DNA of 9,662 bases from DATGEP01 sp035310125. GTDB taxonomy: Bacteria; Chloroflexota; Ktedonobacteria; Ktedonobacterales; JADMIN01. The DNA is taken from NCBI GenBank assembly GCA_035310125.1, contig DATGEP010000032.1, positions 1 through 9,662 on the forward strand, given 5' to 3'. Position numbers and translations under genes: made by a program. The notes below the pieces were generated by a model. The model saw only the letters and a program-made list of their open reading frames with translations. It searched no databases and was not told the DNA's origin. Positions 1 to 6,474 of this stretch are shown here, in pieces. Numbering within the stretch: position 1 is the stretch's first letter; the number at the start of each line of letters is the position of its first letter.

Positions 1-52
1 CCCCTACCACGTCGCGGCGGATGAGAGCGGGCGCGGCAGGCAGCGCCCCTAC
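1..52 (+). repeat. GC-palindromic dispersed repeat, left copies
   Basis: Bases 29-48 read GGGCGCGGCAGGCAGCGCCC and are followed by CTAC to 52. The outer arms GGGCGC/GCGCCC can pair around a central GGCAGGCA. Bases 1-7 (CCCCTAC) look like the tail of another copy cut by the window edge. Nearly the same unit occurs twice in inverse orientation at 9552-9574 and 9600-9620, so this is a small dispersed intergenic element. Many Chloroflexota genomes carry similar short palindromes between genes. It could act as a REP-like or transcript-end hairpin, but no function can be shown here. Confidence 0.6.
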
Positions 53-129
53 ATCATAGCGCAACGGGCAATGAGCATCAGGCGCTCCGCGTCGCGGTCG
101 GCCAGTTGCGTATAGCCAGAATTGGCCCC

Positions 130-158
130 TTGCCCGATAGCCCACTTCCAGCTAGAAT
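130..158 (+). promoter_or_regulatory. sigma70-like promoter for the ParA operon
   Basis: A -35 box TTGCCC (130-135; 4 of 6 consensus bases) is separated by 17 bases from a -10 box TAGAAT (153-158; 5 of 6). Transcription would begin near 165, about 55 bases before the ATG at 221. This placement also argues against the longer reading frame that opens at 122, because that start would lie upstream of the promoter. The site is predicted by eye only. Confidence 0.6.
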
Positions 159-203
159 GCGTGCGCCCGCGGCGGCAGATGTTCCCCTCGCCGGAGCCGC
201 GGC

Positions 204-210
204 GGAAGGA
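204..210 (+). promoter_or_regulatory. ribosome binding site fixing the ParA start at 221
   Basis: GGAAGGA lies 10 bases before the ATG at 221. It selects this start over the in-frame ATG at 122, whose extra 33 residues are Pro/Arg-rich and lie ahead of the conserved first beta strand of the ParA fold. Confidence 0.7.
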
Positions 211-220
211 CTGTACCTGC

Positions 221-1084
221 ATGCCGATTGTGACAAGTGTGATTAATCTCAAGGGCGGCGTAGGCAAAACGACGATCACGCTGGCCCTGGCGCATTTTCT
301 GGCTATCGAGCACCACCGGCGCGTGCTGGTCATTGATCTGGATCCACAGACCAACGCCACCGTCTGCCTCATTCCTGAGAATGAGTGGAAAGTGCGCGAC
401 GAAACTGGGCGCACTCTCTATCAGCTCTTCGCCGATCAGGTAAAGGGGTCGAGGCGCTTCGATGCCGATGCCGCCATCGTACGCGATGTCTCCAACGTTG
501 GTGGCGGCGTCAAAGGACTCGATCTGCTCCCGTCCAGCTTACAGCTCATTAAAGTGCAAGATCGCGTGACGCAGATCACGGACCTTGAGAGCTTCGAGCA
601 TGGCCCGATCTTCGCGCTCCGCGATGCGCTCAAGGAGTTCCTACCCTTTTACGATCATGTCTTGATTGACTGCCCGCCCTCGCTGGGCGTGGTCACGTTG
701 AACGGGTTGGCTTTCTCGGATACATACCTGATTCCCGTGGTGCCGGATATTCTCTCCGTGCTGGGCATTCCACCGATTCTAGACCGGGTGGAGCGGTTCG
801 GCGTCCGCACGCGACAGAACATCCGGGCGCTGGGCATAATAGTCTCGAAGATGCGCCAGCAGACGCTGCTCCACAATGAGATGCTGCGGCGGCTCCGCGA
901 GGATTTCGTGGAGCGGCACTTTCCACCCGTATTTCAGACAGTCGTGCCGGAATCCACGCGCATTGCGGAGGCGGCGAACGTGCTCGCGCCGATCAACACG
1001 CTTGCGCAAAAGTATGGCACTGGTGGTCCGTACGAAGATCTGAGCATGCTAACTCGGGAGTATCTATCGTATGTCGCGCGGTAA
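221..1084 (+). CDS. ParA/Soj family P-loop ATPase
   Basis: This 287-residue protein of the ParA/MinD (SIMIBI) class would dimerise on ATP, bind DNA nonspecifically and position a cargo such as a chromosome, plasmid or protein assembly. The deviant Walker A motif KGGVGKTT is at residues 11-18, with the signature lysine K11 and catalytic-loop K16. The Walker A' motif DLDPQTNAT follows at 39-47 and Walker B IDCPPSLG at 149-156. The length fits small chromosomal-type ParA proteins; the N-terminal helix-turn-helix of P1-type ParA is absent. The ATG at 221 is chosen because it has a GGAAGGA site 10 bases upstream and begins the first beta strand. Its 3' end overlaps the next gene by 14 bases, which suggests translational coupling. 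No parB or parS is visible, so the cargo is unknown. It could be a plasmid, chromosome or protein-positioning ParA (McdA-like); the family call is secure, the role is not. Confidence 0.9.
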   Translation: MPIVTSVINLKGGVGKTTITLALAHFLAIEHHRRVLVIDLDPQTNATVCLIPENEWKVRDETGRTLYQLFADQVKGSRRFDADAAIVRDVSNVGGGVKGLDLLPSSLQLIKVQDRVTQITDLESFEHGPIFALRDALKEFLPFYDHVLIDCPPSLGVVTLNGLAFSDTYLIPVVPDILSVLGIPPILDRVERFGVRTRQNIRALGIIVSKMRQQTLLHNEMLRRLREDFVERHFPPVFQTVVPESTRIAEAANVLAPINTLAQKYGTGGPYEDLSMLTREYLSYVAR

Positions 1085-1532
1085 GCGAGTGGACGCTGCG
1101 AGCGGCGAGGCGCGTGCGGTGAGCGCGTTCCTCCGCGCGCTCGCGGCGCGTGCCGAAGTGGACGTCGCACTCGCTGGGCAGATCGCGGCGGCGCTGCGGG
1201 AAAGCGGACTGCTTCCTGATGATGCGCCAACCGGTGGGCGCGGCAAAACAGCGGAGAAGCCGCGCAACCGGACGTTGGGCGCGAACAGGCTTGACGCGAC
1301 GCCAGCCGATGCGCCCGATCCGTTCGTGGTGCTGCGCGAGCGCGGCGAGCCGGGCCTGCGTGCGGCGCTGGAAGAAATGGATCTCACCACGCTGCGGCAG
1401 ATTGTGCGGGCGCACCGCCTCGATCCCGCACGCATCTCCGCGCGGTGGACGGTACGCGAGCGCGTGGTGACACTCATCGTGGATCAGGTGCGCGCGCGTG
1501 CGAACCATGGAAAAGCCTTCTCGCGGATATAG
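1071..1532 (+). CDS. small helical protein of unknown function, possible ParA partner
   Basis: I do not recognise this 153-residue protein. The ATG at 1071 lies 10 bases after GGGAG (1056-1060), inside the 3' end of the ParA gene, so the two are almost certainly co-translated. Three parts can be seen: an amphipathic, Ala/Arg/Leu-rich helical segment at about 15-46 (containing FLRALAARAEVDVALAGQ); a polar, probably disordered linker at about 50-85 (Gly, Lys, Pro, Asp-rich); and a C-terminal helical module at about 86-150. The module contains LRAALEEMDLTTLRQIVRAH, then a WTVRERVVTLIVDQV helix and a basic tail. The C-terminal pattern is reminiscent of small SAP- or Rho-N-like helical folds, but that is a guess. 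Partners of ParA-type ATPases encoded this way (ParB, McdB and others) stimulate the ATPase and connect it to cargo. By position this protein could do the same. There is no ParB-type HTH or CTPase motif. Confidence 0.75.
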   Translation: MSRGKRVDAASGEARAVSAFLRALAARAEVDVALAGQIAAALRESGLLPDDAPTGGRGKTAEKPRNRTLGANRLDATPADAPDPFVVLRERGEPGLRAALEEMDLTTLRQIVRAHRLDPARISARWTVRERVVTLIVDQVRARANHGKAFSRI

Positions 1533-1635
1533 CTACCCTGAGCGAAGCGCCGCCAAAATCAAACGAAGCGAGCGCCCGAGCTGTGGCGCCCGCCCCGATG
1601 ACGATGTCACGTTGTTTGTGTGCGGAAGTTGTGGG

Positions 1636-2004
1636 CTACTTCTTCTCAGCCTTTGCCGCCAGCTCCGCCGCTTCGCGCTCTTTGCGTCGTGCCCGCAAGC
1701 CACCGAGCCGGCCAATTCGCTCATAGTGACCTACGCCGAGTGTCTCGCGTGTGGTCTGGCCGCCGAGCCGGCCGATGGTGGCGTAGAACTCTGGACCGCG
1801 TCGCTCCCGTACTGTCCGGCCCCCTTTTGAGCCAATCCTGGCGAAAAACTCCGGCCCGTACTTTTCACGGACCGCCATTCCCCCCCGGCGCGCATTCTCA
1901 GAGCCGGCGCGTGGACCTCTTCGTCGCTTTGGCTCTTCGGCTACCGGTGCGGCTGCTGGTGCGGCTACTGGAGCCTCTGCCCCCTTACGCTGTCGAGTCG
2001 CCAT
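1636..2004 (-). CDS. KGG-repeat (GsiB/YciG-like) stress protein
   Basis: This 122-residue, highly hydrophilic protein belongs to the KGG-repeat group (Bacillus GsiB, E. coli YciG, fungal con-10), usually linked to general stress or desiccation. A low-complexity Ala/Pro/Glu head (about 8-25) and a basic RRRGPRAG patch lead into three 20-residue units. These start GGMAVREKYGPEFFARIGSK (41-60) and continue at 61-80 and 81-100, with a final GG at 101-102. Each unit has the form GG-x3-RE-x3-G-x3-(F/Y)-x2-IG-x2. A charged Ala/Lys/Glu helix ends the protein. The start ATG (complement of 2002-2004) has an AAGGGGG site 8 bases upstream. It is convergent with the ParA unit and divergent from the zinc-ribbon operon. 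The repeat match is clear; the stress role comes from the family, since no stress sigma-factor promoter was identified. A run of seven C at 1880-1886 encodes the first Gly pair. Confidence 0.85.
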   Translation of the reverse strand: MATRQRKGAEAPVAAPAAAPVAEEPKRRRGPRAGSENARRGGMAVREKYGPEFFARIGSKGGRTVRERRGPEFYATIGRLGGQTTRETLGVGHYERIGRLGGLRARRKEREAAELAAKAEKK

Positions 2005-2105
2005 GATAGAAACCCCCTTCTGCTAGGTGAGTCATTGGGTGGCGTTGTCAGGCGATGTTGATATGTGCATGCATACCGGAATACATCGCAATGCGCCATA
2101 CCTGC

Positions 2106-2137
2106 TCACTTGCTAGCAGCATGATACCAGCAAGTGA
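2106..2137. repeat. 9-bp inverted repeat, candidate operator
   Basis: TCACTTGCT (2106-2114) and AGCAAGTGA (2129-2137) are perfect inverted copies separated by 14 bases. The spacer contains the predicted -10 hexamer of the KGG gene's promoter (2121-2126 on the minus strand). A dimeric regulator bound to both arms would cover the RNA polymerase site, so this is a plausible repressor operator. A hairpin is the alternative, but no T-tract follows it on either strand. Confidence 0.5.
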
Positions 2138-2149
2138 CTGGCACGTAAA
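2121..2149 (-). promoter_or_regulatory. extended -10 promoter candidate for the KGG-repeat gene
   Basis: Read on the minus strand, TTTACG (complement of 2144-2149) is followed after 17 bases by TATCAT (complement of 2121-2126; 5 of 6 consensus bases). TGG directly precedes it, forming an extended -10. This would start transcription near 2114 and leave a leader of about 110 bases before the ATG at 2004. The -35 box matches only 4 of 6 positions. Confidence 0.45.
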
Positions 2150-2215
2150 GAGACAATTGTACGCACTGACAACTCTGTGCGGTCATGACGCGGCGCACCG
2201 GAACGCACACGTTTA

Positions 2216-2245
2216 TTGCCAGACGCATGACGAGAGTGGTACACT
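2216..2245 (+). promoter_or_regulatory. sigma70-like promoter for the zinc-ribbon/MutL-like operon
   Basis: TTGCCA (2216-2221; 5 of 6 consensus bases) is followed after 18 bases by TACACT (2240-2245; 4 of 6). Transcription would start near 2252, giving a leader of about 130 bases before the GTG at 2383. It is the best plus-strand candidate seen by eye in this intergenic region. Confidence 0.45.
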
Positions 2246-2382
2246 GGCCCTCGATCTGCTTCGTCATGCCAATCTGGGTACTATGTCGCGGCCGGGATCG
2301 GCAAGGACGAGCGAGGTGCGTGTGGCGACACATCGGTAATATGGCGTGAGTACCCGCGGTTGATCTGAAAGGGAGAAGTGCC

Positions 2383-4632
2383 GTGACAACCTGTCCACGG
2401 TGTGGCCAATTGAATCGTCCCGGGTCTGCCTCCTGTGCAAAGTGCGGGACGCCGCTGGCGTCCATTCCATCGGCCGCCGAGACAGCGGCCGATGATGGGT
2501 TACCTCCCTGGCTGCGTGAGCTGCAAGGCGGGCAAGTGCCACCTTCGGGTTACGGGCAGCCAGTGTCTCCCCCATATGCCGCACCGAATGGACCCATGGC
2601 CTATCCACAGCCAGGCAATCCGTGGCCGCAACCTGGAAATGCGGGCTCACCTCCTGGATATGGGCAGATCGGACAGATGCCACAACAATACGGACAGATG
2701 CCGCAGGGATATGGACAGCCACCGAACAGCATGCAGGCAAGCGACTTGATCAATGCTGACGCCCTGCCGGAGTGGCTCCGCAACGTTGGGCAGGGTCCCT
2801 CAGCCACGCCGCCAGCGCCGCCCCCTCAATCAAATGGCAACGGACGAGCGGGCGCATATTCCGCGCAGCTCGCTGGCAACGGACGCGGAGCGCCAGCGGG
2901 ATTCGGCCAGCCTAATGCTCCCTCCGGCCCGCGCTACGCCCCTACCACGGGCAATGTTGCGGGACCGCCGGGGACCGGGCAGCTTGGCTTTGGACAGCCC
3001 GCCGCCACGCTCTTCGACGAATCCGCGTTGCCAGATTGGCTGCGGCAAGCTTCGATGGGCCAGGAAATCGAAGTGGCGCCGCCAGCGCGCCAGCATCTGC
3101 CCGGCGCGGCTCCCGGCTACCCGGCCTACGGCATGCCAGGAGGAGCCGGATCGTCAGAAGCGGGTGCAGCTGGCCACAACGGCTACCAGGCGCCCCCCGC
3201 CGCACCTCGCATGCCTGAGCGCAACCAGCCAGCGCCGCACATGGCGCCACCCTCTCAGGCGTCCGCGTTTCCTTCCCTCGAACAAGCCGGTGCGTACCGG
3301 CCCGCACCACCATCGCAGACAGGTGTATCGGGCCATTCGTTGCTTGATCCCGGCGCGCTCCCGGCCTGGCTGGGCGGACAACCGGGAGCGCAGATGCATT
3401 CCCCCAATGGCATGTCCCCGAATATAAGCGGGATGTCGGCACAATCGCTGGTAGACGAGTCCGCATTGCCGCAATGGCTGCGCGCCGAGCCAAATCTGCC
3501 GGCCACTCCACCCGCGCCGAGCTACGGCACGCCAGCTTCCTCTGGCTCCCCAGCGGCTTCGACGAACCAGGGAATGTCGGGTTGGGGCGCCACGCCGGCA
3601 TCCGCTGAGCCGCTTCCGCAATGGCTCAATCAGGTGTATACGGACGCGAATGTGCCGCGCACCGAGCAGCGACCGGCTGGAATGCCCATGACGGGTGGCC
3701 TTGGCGCGCCTGGGTACGGCGCTCCCAATCCCGGCAGCTTCTCACCAAATCTCACCGGCGGGACCGTCTCGGCGGCTGATTTCGTTGATGAGTCGGCGCT
3801 CCCTGAGTGGCTCAAGTCCCAGGGCGCCGCCGAGAACGGCGGCAACGCAGCCACGCCACCGAACGCCTACCCACCGTCCGTGGTGCCACCTTTCTCACCA
3901 GCCCCGCAGGTGCCGCCCGCAACGGGAAGTTTGCTGGCCGGCACGGTGCCAGAGCATCGCGCCGCGCCTCTCTACAGCCCATCAGGAGCAGCGAGCGATG
4001 AGCCACCCGCGCGCTTCTCCGCCTCCGATCTGATTGACCCATCCGCGATACCGTCCTGGGTGACGGGGCAAAGTCCCGCGCCTGAGCAGAGTTTTAGCTC
4101 CGCGAACGGATGGACTGTGAAACAGGCGGCCGCACCATCCGTGCAACAGGAGAGGGATGCGACCTTCGGTACGAGCTACGGCGGCACTGGCGAGCGTGGC
4201 AGGGAATCGGGCTATCTACGAGGCGCTGAGCCGGCTGATGCGAGTTGGCAGGGCCAGCCCGCATCTCACGAGGACTCAGGGAGATATCATGGTGGATACG
4301 GGCGCATGCCGGAGCCGGAGCCGAATCGTCGCGCCGCCAAAGGCCCCGGCCAGCGACGAGGTCCGCCGATACCGCGCGAAGAGCTCCCTCCCTGGCTGCA
4401 ACGGTCGGGGCAAGCACAGGACCGCGAAAGCCACATGGGCCAGTCAGAGTATGAGATGGATTGGGACGACAACCCCCAAGGGGCGGCTCCCGAATGGAAT
4501 GACTGGGGCGACCAACCGCGCGGCGGTGATAGAAACAGCTATGCGCGTCGAGACGAGTATGCGGAATACGACAACGCCGAGCCCGAGAAGCGCCAGCGCG
4601 GCGGGTGGCGGCGTCTCTTCGGACGCAAGTAG
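2383..4632 (+). CDS. zinc-ribbon, Pro/Gly-rich disordered protein with nine LPxWL motifs
   Basis: This is a 749-residue protein. An N-terminal zinc ribbon holds cysteines C4, C7, C18 and C21 in a CPRCG...CAKCG pattern. It is followed by more than 600 residues rich in Pro, Gly, Ala, Ser and Gln that look disordered. Nine short motifs of the form (S/D)ALPxWLR interrupt the linker, with tryptophans at 43, 131, 219, 329, 365, 414, 476, 559 and 671. Several are preceded by a hydrophobic-Asp pair, as in LFDESALPDWLR and LVDESALPQWLR. Residues 56-112 contain YGQ repeats. The acidic, Trp-containing stretch 689-708 precedes a basic tail (GGWRRLFGRK). There is no signal peptide or membrane segment. The GTG start has AAAGGGAG seven bases upstream. 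It is the first gene of an apparent three-gene operon; the next gene starts 26 bases after its stop. Function unknown; a multivalent scaffold is an inference. Similar zinc-ribbon/PxWL proteins occur in Chloroflexota. Confidence 0.88.
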   Translation: MTTCPRCGQLNRPGSASCAKCGTPLASIPSAAETAADDGLPPWLRELQGGQVPPSGYGQPVSPPYAAPNGPMAYPQPGNPWPQPGNAGSPPGYGQIGQMPQQYGQMPQGYGQPPNSMQASDLINADALPEWLRNVGQGPSATPPAPPPQSNGNGRAGAYSAQLAGNGRGAPAGFGQPNAPSGPRYAPTTGNVAGPPGTGQLGFGQPAATLFDESALPDWLRQASMGQEIEVAPPARQHLPGAAPGYPAYGMPGGAGSSEAGAAGHNGYQAPPAAPRMPERNQPAPHMAPPSQASAFPSLEQAGAYRPAPPSQTGVSGHSLLDPGALPAWLGGQPGAQMHSPNGMSPNISGMSAQSLVDESALPQWLRAEPNLPATPPAPSYGTPASSGSPAASTNQGMSGWGATPASAEPLPQWLNQVYTDANVPRTEQRPAGMPMTGGLGAPGYGAPNPGSFSPNLTGGTVSAADFVDESALPEWLKSQGAAENGGNAATPPNAYPPSVVPPFSPAPQVPPATGSLLAGTVPEHRAAPLYSPSGAASDEPPARFSASDLIDPSAIPSWVTGQSPAPEQSFSSANGWTVKQAAAPSVQQERDATFGTSYGGTGERGRESGYLRGAEPADASWQGQPASHEDSGRYHGGYGRMPEPEPNRRAAKGPGQRRGPPIPREELPPWLQRSGQAQDRESHMGQSEYEMDWDDNPQGAAPEWNDWGDQPRGGDRNSYARRDEYAEYDNAEPEKRQRGGWRRLFGRK
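2503..4398 (+). repeat. array of nine dispersed LPxWL-coding motifs
   Basis: The tryptophan codons lie at 2509, 2773, 3037, 3367, 3475, 3622, 3808, 4057 and 4393. Spacing varies from 36 to 112 residues. Codons for the same Leu-Pro-x-Trp-Leu core differ between copies (ttgccagattggctg, ctccctgagtggctc, cttccgcaatggctc and others), so the motif is kept at protein level and is not a recent DNA duplication. The eighth copy is the most divergent (AIPSWV). Confidence 0.8.
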
Positions 4633-4643
4633 CGTGGCGAAGT

Positions 4644-4650
4644 AGGGGAG
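4644..4650 (+). promoter_or_regulatory. ribosome binding site fixing the MutL-like start at 4659
   Basis: AGGGGAG lies 8 bases before GTG 4659. It is preferred over the in-frame ATG at 4605, which lies inside the preceding gene, and over ATG 4740, which would start just two residues before the conserved phosphate-1 aspartate. Confidence 0.65.
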
Positions 4651-4658
4651 AATTCAGG

Positions 4659-6470
4659 GTGGGGGGAGCCATTTCAACGTCATCGCGTCTGTCCGGAGAC
4701 GCCGGCAGCCAGGTAGGACCGGCGACACGCTCGCTCTTGATGGTGGACTGCGGCACCGCGTTTACGAAAGTGGCGCTTCTGGGTATCGTGGAGGGACATT
4801 ATCGCCTGCTCGCCCGCGCGCAAGCGGCGACCACGCTCGCCCCTCCGGTCGCGGATGTCACCGTCGGTATGCGCAACGCTATCGAGACACTGGAACACGT
4901 AACCGGCAGGACACTGCTGCGGGACGGCGCCATCGTTACGCCGCAACGCGACGACGGCACGGGAGTAGATGGGATGGCGCTGGCGACAAGCGCCGGCGGT
5001 CCGTTGCACGTGTTGGCGACAGGTCCTGGCCGCGACGCGCTCGCCGGTTTGTTGCACCGCGCCATCGGTGGCCTGTTCGTCCAACTCGACGCCCTGCCAC
5101 CGGCGCCGCGCATAGACGTAGCGTCCGCTGAGTGGCGCTCGACCATCGCACAGCTTCGTGGCCTGCACCCACACGCCGTGCTCATCATTGGCGCGCCCTT
5201 TGGCGCGGCGCGCTCACAAAGCAGTATCGAAGAGACCACCGCGGCAGTCGCCACCTGGCTGGACGCGCTGCGCGAGACGCCGAGCCGGCCAGATGCCGTG
5301 CCGCAATCGCTGCCGGTAATCTTCAGCGGCAATCCCGAAGACGCCGCCACACTGACCAGCGCGCTCCAGACACATGCGACGTCAATCCAGCCGGTTGAAG
5401 CGCTCTCGCCCTCGACGCTCAGCCCGCTCAATCGCGCCGTCAGCGCACTCTATGAATCATCCGTGCTGCGCGACCTACCGGAGTTCTCCCGGCTGCGCGC
5501 GATGACGGCGACCCCGCCCGCCGCCACGATCACCGCGCTCGCCGGCATGGTGCGCTATCTCGCGCAACACTTTCAGACCGGCGTCGTCGGCGTAGACCCA
5601 GGAGCCAGCTCAACGGCGCTCGTCGGCGCGACGGCACAGGGCGAATATCTGCCAGCGAGCCATCCGAATGCGGGCGTTGGTCCGGGCGCGGGATACGTGC
5701 TGCGTGCCACCGGCGCGCAAAATGTGCTGCGATGGTTGAGTAGCGCCGGCTCGGAAGATGAGCTGCGTGAGTATACACTGATGCGCATGCTGCGCCCACA
5801 CGCGCTGCCCGCGAGCGCCCGCGAGCTGGAGTTCGAGCATGCCCTCGCCCGTGAAGCCATTCAGCTTGCTTTGCGTGCCCCTGGGTCACGCCTCTCAGGG
5901 ATGCATCCAATAGATGTCATGGTTGGCACGGGCGGTGTGCTGGCAAATGCGCCGCATCCCGCGATGGCCGCGCTCATCCTGCTCGATGCGCTCCAGCCGC
6001 GGGGCATTACGTCACTGGTGCTCGACACGGCCCATCTGGCAAATATGGTCGGCAGCGTCGCGGGACTGGACCAAATAGCGGCGGCTGATATAGCGGCGGG
6101 CGATGCGGTGCTCCTGCAAGCAGGCACGGTCGTCTCGACAGTCGGTACCGTGATGGAAAACGAGCCGGCGGTGCGCGTAGTCCTGGAAATGGGCGACGGG
6201 CGACGGCATATCGAGGACGTGATGCAAGGCACAATCGTGCGCCTGCCACTGCTGCCCGGTGAGAGTGCCACGCTGGGACTGTATCCCGCCCCGACTGTTG
6301 ATGTCGGGTTGGGTGTCGGCCAGCACGCTCGCGCGAGTGAGCCGGTCGAAGGCGGCGCGCTGGGCCTGATTGTGGACGCGCGGGGACGCCCACTTGCGCT
6401 GCCTTCGGCGCCGGTAGAGCGCATCGAGCGCATCACCCAGTGGCGCCGCGCCTTTGGATTGGAGGCGTAG
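4659..6470 (+). CDS. MutL (glutamate mutase L)-like ASKHA-fold protein
   Basis: This 603-residue protein matches the MutL/GlmL family, a branch of the actin/Hsp70/sugar-kinase ATPase superfamily first named as a companion of coenzyme B12-dependent glutamate mutase. The phosphate-1 loop is LMVDCGTAFTKVALLG (D30). A second phosphate loop, VGVDPGASSTALVG, contains D313, and the adenosine-type motif GTGGVLANAPHP starts at residue 423 and is followed by LDALQPRGI. The C-terminus holds a conserved GLIVDARGRPLALP segment near 570. The family is usually shorter (about 450-480 residues); the extra length is a 27-residue head and the C-terminal region. The GTG start at 4659 has AGGGGAG eight bases upstream. 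It is the second gene of the operon, and the next gene begins four bases after its stop. No glutamate mutase GlmS/GlmE subunit is encoded here, so the name describes the fold. A role as a chaperone-like or scaffold ATPase is possible. Confidence 0.8.
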   Translation: MGGAISTSSRLSGDAGSQVGPATRSLLMVDCGTAFTKVALLGIVEGHYRLLARAQAATTLAPPVADVTVGMRNAIETLEHVTGRTLLRDGAIVTPQRDDGTGVDGMALATSAGGPLHVLATGPGRDALAGLLHRAIGGLFVQLDALPPAPRIDVASAEWRSTIAQLRGLHPHAVLIIGAPFGAARSQSSIEETTAAVATWLDALRETPSRPDAVPQSLPVIFSGNPEDAATLTSALQTHATSIQPVEALSPSTLSPLNRAVSALYESSVLRDLPEFSRLRAMTATPPAATITALAGMVRYLAQHFQTGVVGVDPGASSTALVGATAQGEYLPASHPNAGVGPGAGYVLRATGAQNVLRWLSSAGSEDELREYTLMRMLRPHALPASARELEFEHALAREAIQLALRAPGSRLSGMHPIDVMVGTGGVLANAPHPAMAALILLDALQPRGITSLVLDTAHLANMVGSVAGLDQIAAADIAAGDAVLLQAGTVVSTVGTVMENEPAVRVVLEMGDGRRHIEDVMQGTIVRLPLLPGESATLGLYPAPTVDVGLGVGQHARASEPVEGGALGLIVDARGRPLALPSAPVERIERITQWRRAFGLEA

Positions 6471-6474
6471 CCGC

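Larger units (their letters stand above)
2005..2382. other. 378-base divergent intergenic region
   Basis: This gap separates the minus-strand KGG gene from the plus-strand zinc-ribbon operon. It is less GC-rich than the flanking genes. It holds two promoter candidates pointing outward (2121-2149 minus and 2216-2245 plus), a 9-bp inverted repeat around the minus-strand -10 box, and a palindrome ACAATTGT at 2153-2160. The open frames within it lack convincing ribosome sites and protein-like composition, and I see no tRNA or recognisable riboswitch. Confidence 0.6.

Noticed and set aside
122..220. N-terminal extension of the ParA gene starting at ATG 122
   Set aside because: The extra 33 residues have no ParA-like sequence, the start would lie upstream of the predicted promoter (130-158), and ATG 221 has a much better ribosome site.
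1533..1635. Terminator between the ParA unit and the convergent KGG gene
   Set aside because: The best stem (GCGCC 1572-1576 with GGCGC 1585-1589) is only five pairs and has no adjacent T-tract on either strand. I see nothing firm in this gap.
2936..2954. Possible copy of the dispersed repeat inside the zinc-ribbon gene (CGCCCCTACCACGGGC region)
   Set aside because: It shares only a short CCCCTAC core and encodes ordinary linker residues; no palindromic arm is present.
2753..3621. Long open frames antisense to, or in other frames of, the zinc-ribbon gene
   Set aside because: GC-rich, Pro/Gly-biased coding DNA suppresses stop codons in other frames. The translations are Arg/Pro/Ala-rich without motifs, and none has a supported start.
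4605..4658. ATG 4605 as start of the MutL-like gene
   Set aside because: It lies inside the preceding gene without a ribosome site. GTG 4659 has AGGGGAG at a spacing of eight bases.
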